Origin: Halorarius litoreus
Lineage (GTDB): Archaea > Halobacteriota > Halobacteria > Halobacteriales > Haloarculaceae
DNA: 64,000 nucleotides
Assembly (NCBI RefSeq): GCF_024362405.1
Contig: NZ_CP101454.1
Coordinates: forward strand, 1,922,001-1,986,000
Direction: 5' to 3'
The first letter of the stretch is position 1. The number at the start of each line of letters is the position of its first letter. Shown here piece after piece: positions 1 to 6,886 of this stretch. A program made the position numbers and the translations under genes. The notes under the pieces are model-generated. The model ran no database searches, was not told where the DNA came from, and was given only the letters and a program-made list of their open reading frames with translations.

Positions 1-832
1 CGGCGACCGAGAACAGGAACGCGAGCGTCGCGGCCTCGAAGTAGAGCCGCTCGCCGAAGCCGACGCTGACGAGCAGCGCGCCGAGGATGGCGATGCTCAT
101 CAGCAGGTCGATGTCGAGGTTGCGGTTCCGCGCCGAGTAGTAGCCGTTCCGGAGGATGGCCTGGCCGCCGACGGCGACGGCGGCGACGAACAGCAGGTCC
201 GCGACGAACACGTCGGCGCCCGCGAGCGTGAGCGTCGGGCCGTCGAACAGCGCCCCGCCGAACAGGAAGCCCAGCGAGAGCCCGGCGGCGACGAACACGC
301 CGCTCACCCACGTCTTGATGGCGCGCGGACTGGTCCAGACCGACTCGCGCTCGGCCGGTCCGCCGTCGGATTCGCGGTCGGTCACGGGGTAACCGGCGTC
401 CTCGACGGCCGCGACGATGCGCTCGGCGTCGACGTGCTCGGGGTCGAACTCGACGACCACCGTCCCCGCGGTCGGGCGGGTGTCGAATTCGACGACGCCG
501 TCGAGGCTCGCGAGGGCGTTTTCGACCTTGCCGGCACAGGAGGCGCAGTCCATCTCGGGCACCGAGAGCGTGAGCGTCGTCAGGTCGTCGAGCACCTCGT
601 AGCCGGCGGCCTCGACCCGCTCGGCGATGGCCGCGCGGTCCGTCACGTCGGGGTCGTACGTCACCGTCAATACGCCGGTCGTCGGCTGCGGGTCGACCGT
701 CAGCACGCCGGGCAGTTTCGCGACGCTGGTCTCGACCTTGCCGGCACAGGAGGCACAGTCCATCTCGGGCACCGAGAGTCGGAGCTGTTCACCACCGTCG
801 GGCGGGTCGTCGGGCCGCGTCTCGTCGCTCAT
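1..832 (-). CDS. Heavy-metal P1B-type ATPase, N-terminal part (cut by window edge)
   Basis: An efflux ATPase that would pump a metal ion across the cytoplasmic membrane. The minus-strand frame from ATG at 832 is open to the window edge (277 codons). It shows two tandem HMA metal-binding domains at about residues 18-80 and 88-150, each with the motif MDCASCAGKVE (CxxC). Hydrophobic segments (about residues 165-260) follow, corresponding to the first membrane helices. The Asp-Pro-Thr-type phosphorylation site lies outside the window. An acidic residue just before CxxC is common in Zn/Cd/Pb (ZntA-like) pumps, whereas copper pumps usually have MxCxxC, so I lean to zinc/cadmium, but the ion-selecting membrane motif is not visible. 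It is divergent from the multicopper oxidase at 1131. Confidence 0.9.
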   Translation of the reverse strand, partial: MSDETRPDDPPDGGEQLRLSVPEMDCASCAGKVETSVAKLPGVLTVDPQPTTGVLTVTYDPDVTDRAAIAERVEAAGYEVLDDLTTLTLSVPEMDCASCAGKVENALASLDGVVEFDTRPTAGTVVVEFDPEHVDAERIVAAVEDAGYPVTDRESDGGPAERESVWTSPRAIKTWVSGVFVAAGLSLGFLFGGALFDGPTLTLAGADVFVADLLFVAAVAVGGQAILRNGYYSARNRNLDIDLLMSIAILGALLVSVGFGERLYFEAATLAFLFSVA

Positions 833-899
833 TGTGTGAACGGACGGGCTCCCCGTGTATTAACCCGGCTGCTACAAAATGGGGGTAGGAACATATTTA

Positions 900-928
900 T
901 TAACAATTTAGAGGAAGTATTTTGTTAA
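900..928. promoter_or_regulatory. Inverted repeat in divergent ATPase/oxidase promoter region
   Basis: Seven-base perfect arms TTAACAA (900-906) and TTGTTAA (922-928) are centred on 914, in the only AT-rich stretch between the divergent P1B-ATPase and multicopper oxidase genes. The right half contains the palindrome GTTAAC. The position, about 70 bp before the ATPase start, fits an operator or promoter element. No regulator gene is adjacent, so its factor is unknown. Confidence 0.35.
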
Positions 929-1052
929 CTTGTGGGCGGTCGAGACGTCGAGCAAGCGCCTCGTCGCGCGGTTTCGCACGAGGTCATGGTTGGTCGCGGC
1001 TCGCGCACGAACAGCTAGCAAACTTTTAGTTTAGACGCGTCTCATCTTCGGT

Positions 1053-1130
1053 ATGGATATCTCAACAACGGCGGGTGGCAGACGCGCCACCACGTCCGTT
1101 CACGTCGCGATCGCGGCGGGTGAGGCCTGA
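1053..1130 (+). CDS. Possible 25-codon leader ORF before the multicopper oxidase
   Basis: ATG at 1053 opens 25 codons ending in TGA at 1128-1130, directly followed by the ATG (1131) of the oxidase in the same frame. A TATA-like TTTTAGTTTA (1024-1033) lies at the distance expected for a leaderless transcript starting at 1053, so the ribosome may meet this ORF first. It could be a leader peptide. Alternatively the mRNA start lies elsewhere and the ORF is accidental. No homologue is recognised. Confidence 0.3.
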   Translation: MDISTTAGGRRATTSVHVAIAAGEA

Positions 1131-2393
1131 ATGCCTTCCCTTGACTACGGGCGGGCGGGCGCACTCACGCGCCAGCTTGAGAACCGACTCACTGAGAAGA
1201 TCAGCGGGGACGTCGGCGTCAGTCGCCGGAGCGTCCTCGGGGGCATCGCGCTCGCCGGGAGCGCGGGACTCGCCGGCCTTGGGGCAGCCGACGACGGTGA
1301 CCACGACCACGAGGGGCACAGCACGCACGGCAACTTCGGGGCGAAAGGCGAGTACGCCGACCTCGATTTCGACCCGCACGAGTACCTGCGGACGTTCAAC
1401 ACCGGCCGCGGCGAACAGGACAACGTCACGCAGGCCGTCTACGAGGAGAACGGCCGGACGGTCCGCGAGTTCGAACTCATCGCCGTCGACACCACCGTCA
1501 CCATCGCGCCGGGCATCGAGTTCCCAGCGTGGGCGTACAACGGGCAGGTGCCCGGGCCGACGCTCCGGGCCGTGGAGGGCGACCTCATCCGTGTCAAATT
1601 CACGAACGCGGGCCGGCACGCCCACACCATCCATCCGCACCTCCGGAACCTCAACCCACGGATGGACGGCATCCCGCAGAACGGCCCCGGTGTCCTCGAC
1701 ACCGGCGAGTCGTTCACCTACGAGTGGATTGCACAGCCTGCGGGCACCCACTTCTACCACTGTCACTCCCTCCCGCTGAAGGAACACATCCACCGGGGGC
1801 TCTACGGCTCCATCATCGTCGACCCCGACCCCGAACGGGTCGAGGAGCGTCCCGAGGAGTACTGCGATTTCCACGCCTCGCAGATCACCCCAGAACTCCG
1901 CGCGGACCTCGTCGCCGAAGCGAAGACGCGCAACCACGAGTACGACGAGAACGACGCGTACGACGAGATGATCATCATCATGAACAGCTTCGACACCAAC
2001 TTCGATGGCGGCAACGAGGTCTACGCGGCGAACACCCGCGCGTTCGCCTACGGTGTCGGCGAGACCGACGGCAAGGGTAACTGGAAGGCGGGTGAGACCA
2101 AGCGGCCCATCCAGATCGACCGGAACACGCCGGTCAGAGTCCACCTCGTCAACGCGACCGAGTTCGACCTCATCAACTCGTTTCACACCCACTCGCAGTT
2201 CTTCGACTACTACGACCACGGCACCACGTTACTCCCGACACAGAACACCGTCGACACAGTTATGCAATGTCAAGCACAGCGCGGCATCATCGAGTTGGAC
2301 TACTCGAACCACGACCCGGGACTGTACATGTTCCACGCCCACCAGTCGGAGTTCGCTGAACTCGGCTGGATGAGCTTCTTCGAGGTGGTCTGA
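1131..2393 (+). CDS. Two-domain multicopper oxidase, Tat-exported
   Basis: A 420-residue copper oxidase exported by Tat: SRRSVLGG at residues 31-38 followed by a hydrophobic stretch to about 52. It has two cupredoxin domains. Four HxH motifs that would hold a trinuclear copper centre are visible: H168/H170, H210/H212, H352/H354 and H402/H404. A type-1 copper site exists only in the N-terminal domain (C211 within H-C-H, with H219 or H221). The second domain has Ala403 where a type-1 Cys would sit. This is the arrangement called type C two-domain multicopper oxidase, not nitrite reductase, which lacks the full set of HxH motifs. Substrate unknown (metal ion or phenol-like). The stop codon is followed one base later by the ATG of the ZIP-family gene (TGAGATG), so the two are probably co-translated. 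Confidence 0.85.
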   Translation: MPSLDYGRAGALTRQLENRLTEKISGDVGVSRRSVLGGIALAGSAGLAGLGAADDGDHDHEGHSTHGNFGAKGEYADLDFDPHEYLRTFNTGRGEQDNVTQAVYEENGRTVREFELIAVDTTVTIAPGIEFPAWAYNGQVPGPTLRAVEGDLIRVKFTNAGRHAHTIHPHLRNLNPRMDGIPQNGPGVLDTGESFTYEWIAQPAGTHFYHCHSLPLKEHIHRGLYGSIIVDPDPERVEERPEEYCDFHASQITPELRADLVAEAKTRNHEYDENDAYDEMIIIMNSFDTNFDGGNEVYAANTRAFAYGVGETDGKGNWKAGETKRPIQIDRNTPVRVHLVNATEFDLINSFHTHSQFFDYYDHGTTLLPTQNTVDTVMQCQAQRGIIELDYSNHDPGLYMFHAHQSEFAELGWMSFFEVV

Positions 2394-2394
2394 G

Positions 2395-3618
2395 ATGGCG
2401 AAAACTGACGGCGGCGCGGTCGTCGACCGGACGCCCTTCGGGCTCCCGTCGTGGCTCGCGGCCATCCTCCCCGTCCTCATCCTCGGGGTCATCGTCGGCG
2501 CGTTCTTCCTCTCCTCGCCGTTCGCGGCGCTGGACTCGGGTGGCGCACCGCTCCCCGACGTGACCGTCTCGCACACGACGCTCCCCGGCGAGGAGACGGT
2601 CGTGTTGCACGTCACGAACAACGGGCCCGCCGAGGTGACCATCGAGCAGGTGCTCGTCAACGAGGCGTACTGGGACTTCGCGGTCGAGGGATCCGGTGGT
2701 GATGCCACGCTCGCGCCGCGCGAGAGCGCCCGCGTCGTGGTTCCGTACCACTGGAACCCCGGCTGGGACATCGAGGTGGCGCTCATCCTCGGTGACGGCG
2801 CGACCGTCCACCACACCATCGTCGCGCCCGCGCAGTCGCCCGGTCTGACGGCGGACGTGCTCGTCACGCTCGCCGTCGTCGGCATCTTCGTCGGCGTCAT
2901 CCCCATCGTCATCGGGATGCTCTGGTTCCCGTTCATGCAGGCGATGTCCGACCGCTGGCTCCACGCCGTGTTGGCGTTTTCCGCCGGGATTCTCGGCTTC
3001 CTCGCGGTCGACGCGGGTATCGAGGCCGTGGAACTCGCCGACGCGATTCCGGGCGCGTTCGACGGGCTCGCGCTCGTCTTCCTCGGCGTCGTCGGCTCGC
3101 TACTCGCGGTGCAGTCGGTGAGCGCGTGGCGCGAGGGCCGCGCGAAGGCTGGCGACGCCCGCGCCCAGAGCGGGCTGTGGGTCGCCTACCTCGTCGCCAT
3201 CGGCATCGGGCTCCACAACCTCGCGGAGGGGCTCGCCATCGGCTCGTCGTTCGCACTCGGACGGGTGTCGCTCGGCGCGTTCCTCGTCATCGGGTTCATG
3301 CTCCACAACGTCACGGAGGGGCCGGCCGTCGTCGCGCCGGTCGCCCGCGGTGAGCGTCCCGCGCTCTACCACTTCGCGGCCATCGGCGCCATCGCCGGGC
3401 TCCCCGTGATTCTCGGTGGCTGGCTCGGCTCGCTGGCGTTCACGCCCACCCTCGGCGCGTTCTTCCTCGCCATCGGCGTCGGCGCCATCCTGCAGGTCGT
3501 GTGGGAACTCAGGGGACTGGTCGCCCGCGAGGGCCGCGTCGGCACCGCGACGAACCTGCTCGCGTTCCTCGTCGGCCTCGTCGTGATGTACGCGACCGAC
3601 CTGTTCGTCGCGGTGTAG
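2395..3618 (+). CDS. ZIP-family metal transporter with extracytoplasmic N-terminal domain
   Basis: A 407-residue membrane protein. Residues about 18-38 form a first helix. A roughly 100-residue predicted extracytoplasmic beta-rich region follows (contains LPGEETVVLHVTNNGPAEV), then about eight membrane helices. The motifs HNLAEG and HNVTEG in the last half are the paired helix IV/V metal-binding signatures of ZIP (Zrt/Irt-like) transporters. The N-terminal sensor-like or metal-chaperone-like domain is not part of a minimal ZIP protein. It starts one base after the multicopper oxidase stop. The pairing suggests that the oxidase and transporter handle the same metal, but the metal and the direction of transport cannot be read from the sequence. 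Confidence 0.8.
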   Translation: MAKTDGGAVVDRTPFGLPSWLAAILPVLILGVIVGAFFLSSPFAALDSGGAPLPDVTVSHTTLPGEETVVLHVTNNGPAEVTIEQVLVNEAYWDFAVEGSGGDATLAPRESARVVVPYHWNPGWDIEVALILGDGATVHHTIVAPAQSPGLTADVLVTLAVVGIFVGVIPIVIGMLWFPFMQAMSDRWLHAVLAFSAGILGFLAVDAGIEAVELADAIPGAFDGLALVFLGVVGSLLAVQSVSAWREGRAKAGDARAQSGLWVAYLVAIGIGLHNLAEGLAIGSSFALGRVSLGAFLVIGFMLHNVTEGPAVVAPVARGERPALYHFAAIGAIAGLPVILGGWLGSLAFTPTLGAFFLAIGVGAILQVVWELRGLVAREGRVGTATNLLAFLVGLVVMYATDLFVAV

Positions 3619-3626
3619 GCGACGAC

Positions 3627-3737
3627 CTACTCGTCGAACTGGAGGGCCGTGACGTCGGGAAGGTCGTCGGGCGTCGCGAGTTCGGGCGGCACGTCCCCCC
3701 AGTTGACCGCGTCCACTATCGCGGCGAGTCTGACCAT
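3627..3737 (-). CDS. Possible 36-residue protein
   Basis: Minus-strand ATG at 3737 opens 36 codons (begins MVRLAAIVDAVNWGD) with the GC-rich third positions typical of genes here. It ends in TAG, 9 bases beyond the convergent ZIP gene. It fills an otherwise empty gap and is acidic like haloarchaeal proteins. I recognise no family. It could be a real small protein, the remnant of a longer gene, or chance. Confidence 0.4.
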   Translation of the reverse strand: MVRLAAIVDAVNWGDVPPELATPDDLPDVTALQFDE

Positions 3738-3847
3738 ATCGGCCGTTGGCCGACGCCTCCCGTAAGTCTATCCGGGGTAGTGCTCCCGAGTGCTCAATAC
3801 CGCTCCCGAACCGGACTGATAAGTGTGGGGCCGTCCGACGACCCCCT

Positions 3848-4750
3848 ATGCAGGTCGGGTCGCGAACGCTCATCATGAACCCCGCCAGCGGAACGGGCGA
3901 CCACGCGGAGTACGTCGCCCAGAAGGCTCGCGGAAAGGGGTTCGCCGTCTGGGAGACCCACGCCGCGGGCGACGGCGTCGAACTCGGACGCAGAGCCGCA
4001 CGCGAGGGCGTCTCCGAGGTCGCGGTCGCGGGCGGCGACGGCACTATCAACGAGGTGCTCCGCGGGCTGGTCGCGGGCGACCACCTCGAGAACGTCACGC
4101 TCTCGGTCATCCCCTGCGGGACGGCGAACCTGCTCGCCAACAACATCGGCGTTCGTGACATCGACCACGGCCTCGCCCTCACCGACCGCGGCCCCGTCCG
4201 CGAGATCGACATCGGGATGGCCGACGGCCAGCCGTTCGTCGTCTCCGTCATCGCCGGGCTCCCCGCGAACGCCTCGACCGCGGCGTCGGGCGCGCTGAAG
4301 GAACGGTTCGGCACGCTCGCGTTCGTCATCACCGGGATTCAGGAGGCGATGGAGTTCGAGGGGCTCAACCTCTCGGTCGAGGCGGAGGGGGACGCCGGCG
4401 AGGTGTTCTGGGAGGGCGACGCCTTCACCGTCCTCGTCGGCAACGCCCGGAAGTTCATCCATGGTGGGGGACAGGCGAACATGGAAGACGGCCTGTTCGA
4501 CGTGGCCGTCGTCGAGCAGATGCCACCCGCGGGGCTCGTCACGGAGGCCGTCACCGACCGACTGCTGGGGGAGAACAGCGAGAGCGTCACCCACTTCCGG
4601 GCCAGCGAGGTTCGCATCCGGGAGACGAGCGACCAGCCCATCACCTTCTCGCTCGACGGCGAGCTCGCGGAACACGAGGACCTCACGCTGGTCGCCCACA
4701 GGCGGGCACTCGACATTCGGGTGGGTGACGCGTACGACCCCGACCCCTGA
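3848..4750 (+). CDS. Diacylglycerol kinase-like lipid kinase
   Basis: A 300-residue member of the DAGK catalytic-domain family (YegS/BmrU-like), which phosphorylates lipid substrates with ATP at the membrane face. The signature motifs are in order: NPASG (11-15), GGDGT (62-66) for ATP binding, and CGTANL (90-95). I chose ATG 3848 over the upstream in-frame ATG at 3746 because homologues begin a few residues before NPASG. The archaeal substrate (possibly an archaeol-type lipid) is not evident. It is followed 42 bp later by the cation exchanger on the same strand. Confidence 0.85.
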   Translation: MQVGSRTLIMNPASGTGDHAEYVAQKARGKGFAVWETHAAGDGVELGRRAAREGVSEVAVAGGDGTINEVLRGLVAGDHLENVTLSVIPCGTANLLANNIGVRDIDHGLALTDRGPVREIDIGMADGQPFVVSVIAGLPANASTAASGALKERFGTLAFVITGIQEAMEFEGLNLSVEAEGDAGEVFWEGDAFTVLVGNARKFIHGGGQANMEDGLFDVAVVEQMPPAGLVTEAVTDRLLGENSESVTHFRASEVRIRETSDQPITFSLDGELAEHEDLTLVAHRRALDIRVGDAYDPDP

Positions 4751-4792
4751 CCGGGGCAGGGAGTTATCACGCCGCCTGCCGAGCCGTTCGCT

Positions 4793-5746
4793 ATGGCCAG
4801 CCTCGTCGTCAGCGGCGCGCTGTTCATCGCTGGACTCGCCGCACTCCTGCTCGCTGCCGACCGATTCACGCACGCAGCAGAGCGGGTCGGACTGTCGCTC
4901 GGCCTCTCGCCGTTCATCGTCGGGGTGACCATCATCGCCGCCGGCACCTCCTTCCCCGAACTCGTCGCAGCGGTCCTCGCGGCGGCCCAGGACGCGCCGG
5001 GCATCGTCGTTGGCAACGTCGTCGGCGCGAACCTCGCCAACGTCTTTCTCATCCTCGGCGTGGCCGCCGTCGTCGGTCGGGACCTCCGCGTCGACCGCGA
5101 CCTGATGCGGGTCGACCTCCCGCTGCTCGTGGGCTCGGCGTTCTTCCTGCTGGTGGCGGTCTGGGACTCGCCGTTCACCCGCCTCGAAGGACTGCTCGCA
5201 CTCGCCGCACTCGCCGTGTACATCCACTTCACCGTCGCCGCCAAGGACGAGACGGTCGAGGGGCTCGTCGACGAGCTCGAAGCGGTCAGCCACGAGCCGG
5301 TCGGCGGGCGGACGTATCTCGTCCTCGCCGTGAGCCTGGTCGTCGTCTTCCTCGGGGCACAGGGCGTCGTCACCGGCGTCACCGACCTCGCGGGGCAGTT
5401 CGGGGTGGGGACCGAGCTCATCGCGGTCACCGTCCTCTCGGTCGGGACGACCTTGCCCGAGCTCTCCGTCACGGTGGTCGCCGCCCGCCGCGGCTACACC
5501 GAACTCGCGGTCGGCAACGTCCTCGGCTCCAACATCTTCAACGCCCTCGCGGTGATGGGCGTCCCGGCGCTGCTCGGTCCGCTCACGGTCGCCGAGAGCA
5601 TCCGCGGCTACGCGCTCCCCGTGATGGTGCTCGGGACGCTGCTCTACTTCTTCATCACGCAGGACCGGCAGATTACGCGCTGGGAAGGCGCGACGCTCCT
5701 GCTGCTGTACGCGCTGTTCCTCGTGAACCTCGGACAGTTCGTGTGA
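4793..5746 (+). CDS. Sodium/calcium exchanger family membrane protein (YrbG-like)
   Basis: A 317-residue, roughly ten-helix antiporter of the CaCA superfamily. Both internal alpha-repeats are clear: GTSFPEL (51-57) with GNVVGANLAN (74-83), and GTTLPEL (218-224) with GNVLGSNIFN (241-250). The Glu and Asn residues in these repeats coordinate the transported cations. Length is normal for the bacterial/archaeal family. Ca2+/Na+ exchange is the usual activity, but other cations are possible. Confidence 0.88.
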   Translation: MASLVVSGALFIAGLAALLLAADRFTHAAERVGLSLGLSPFIVGVTIIAAGTSFPELVAAVLAAAQDAPGIVVGNVVGANLANVFLILGVAAVVGRDLRVDRDLMRVDLPLLVGSAFFLLVAVWDSPFTRLEGLLALAALAVYIHFTVAAKDETVEGLVDELEAVSHEPVGGRTYLVLAVSLVVVFLGAQGVVTGVTDLAGQFGVGTELIAVTVLSVGTTLPELSVTVVAARRGYTELAVGNVLGSNIFNALAVMGVPALLGPLTVAESIRGYALPVMVLGTLLYFFITQDRQITRWEGATLLLLYALFLVNLGQFV

Positions 5747-6023
5747 GGAAGCTCTGTTGGAACACGCTTCTCGTGACGTTCGTTCGCGAGACCAGTATCG
5801 TCGAGCCGCTCGGGCGTCGTCGGGCGGGAGGCTCTCAGCAGACCGTCACGTATCGAGCACCGTACTGCATACAGACGCCCGAAGTATCACGTCGAGACGC
5901 ACTCTATCGAATATCTGTCAGAACCGTCGTGGGAGATACAGAGGGTGGATGCAGCAGGTTGCAACTACCAATTACTAGTGTCCCGTCGAAATTGATTTGG
6001 TAAGACAGGAGTAATACTCACGT

Positions 6024-6308
6024 ATGTCTGAAGCAACCACAGGGTCGAACGGCGAGGACGAGATCGTCACGGTGAATTTCAAAGTCACACAGTCGTTTCT
6101 CGACGAAATCGACAGTACATGGCAGGGACGCGGGTTCAACAGCCGAAGCGAATTCATCCGCTACACCCTCCGAGATGCAACAGAATTCCCGACGTTCGAC
6201 CGCGATGAACTCATCGCCCTCCTCCAGGCAGAGGAGGACATCCGTGAAGGACGGACGATGAGTGCTGACGAAGCTCGCAAGCAGCTCGGAACGGACAGCG
6301 ATGAGTGA
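6024..6308 (+). CDS. Ribbon-helix-helix antitoxin-like DNA-binding protein
   Basis: A 94-residue protein. Residues about 14-55 form a ribbon-helix-helix (CopG/ParD-like) DNA-binding domain (VTVNFKVTQSFLDEID then a helix containing NSRSEFIRYTLR), followed by an acidic C-terminal tail typical of antitoxins that wrap around a partner toxin. The frame of a RelE-like toxin overlaps its end, so the pair is a type II toxin-antitoxin module. Antitoxins of this type usually bind their own promoter just upstream. The third-position GC is lower than in neighbours (codons such as ACA, AAA), which is consistent with horizontal transfer. Confidence 0.8.
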   Translation: MSEATTGSNGEDEIVTVNFKVTQSFLDEIDSTWQGRGFNSRSEFIRYTLRDATEFPTFDRDELIALLQAEEDIREGRTMSADEARKQLGTDSDE

Positions 6309-6585
6309 GGGTGACTGAACGTGGGAGCTCACATCGAAGGCACAGAACGACCTTTCGGCCCTATCTCTACCTGAGCAAGAGCGTATACTGAACAAGCTCG
6401 ACGAAATCGTCGACTCGCCGTGGCGGGACCCACCGGACTATGGCGAACCACTTCAGAACAGTCCGCACAGGAAAGTGCGCATCGGTGAGTTCCGGTTAGC
6501 CGTGACCGTTCGTCAATCCGAGGAACGGATGGTCATCGCTCGAATCAAGCGCCGCGGTGGAGCGTACACTGCTGACGACGATTGA
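6301..6585 (+). pseudogene. RelE/ParE-type toxin frame with in-frame stop at codon 6
   Basis: From ATG 6301 (overlapping the antitoxin end) the frame reads five codons, a TGA at 6316-6318, then about 88 codons to TGA 6585. These encode a typical RelE/ParE fold: TWELTSKAQNDLSALSL at the start, RKVRIGEFRLAVTV in the middle and ARIKRRGGAY near the end. No ATG, GTG or TTG lies between the internal stop and the conserved start. A single TGG-to-TGA change (Trp6) would explain it. Either the toxin is inactivated while its antitoxin persists, or translation uses an unusual start or readthrough. Confidence 0.7.
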
Positions 6586-6860
6586 TGCGCGTTGCTACAC
6601 GAGAGCTCTGACCGACTTGCGCTCTGCATGCAGCACGATTCCCGCGGCGTCGTCGGTAGCTGATAGAACTCGCTGTGGTAACTACGGCCACACGCAACAT
6701 CGGCTGAATCAGCCCTGATGACGTGAACTCGACCAGCATCTGTTGCTGAGCTCAGCCTCTGTGTGCAGCGTCCGGTTTCTGACAGAGTATCGGTAGAACG
6801 CGTTTCAATGCGGTAACTCCCCGCCGTATTGGGCGATAGTGAGGGAATTTGGAGCTAGTC
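6586..6860. other. Non-coding gap between toxin-antitoxin module and norB
   Basis: About 275 bases with no convincing ORF on either strand and lower GC than the flanks. I looked for transposase fragments, tRNA and inverted repeats and recognised none. Confidence 0.5.
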
Positions 6861-6884
6861 GTCGCCGGTTGCCACGCCGGCGAC
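6861..6884 (-). terminator. Hairpin just after norB
   Basis: Perfect 8-bp arms GTCGCCGG (6861-6868) and CCGGCGAC (6877-6884) with an 8-base loop lie 2 bases beyond the norB stop codon. Read in the norB direction they are followed by AT-containing sequence. This is a plausible transcript end, although archaeal termination relies mainly on T-runs. Confidence 0.35.
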
Positions 6885-6886
6885 AC

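Noticed and set aside
1131..2393. Calling the first copper oxidase nitrite reductase
   Set aside because: It has four HxH motifs for a trinuclear centre and lacks the PHNVDMHA-type catalytic Asp region. The real NirK is at 10313.
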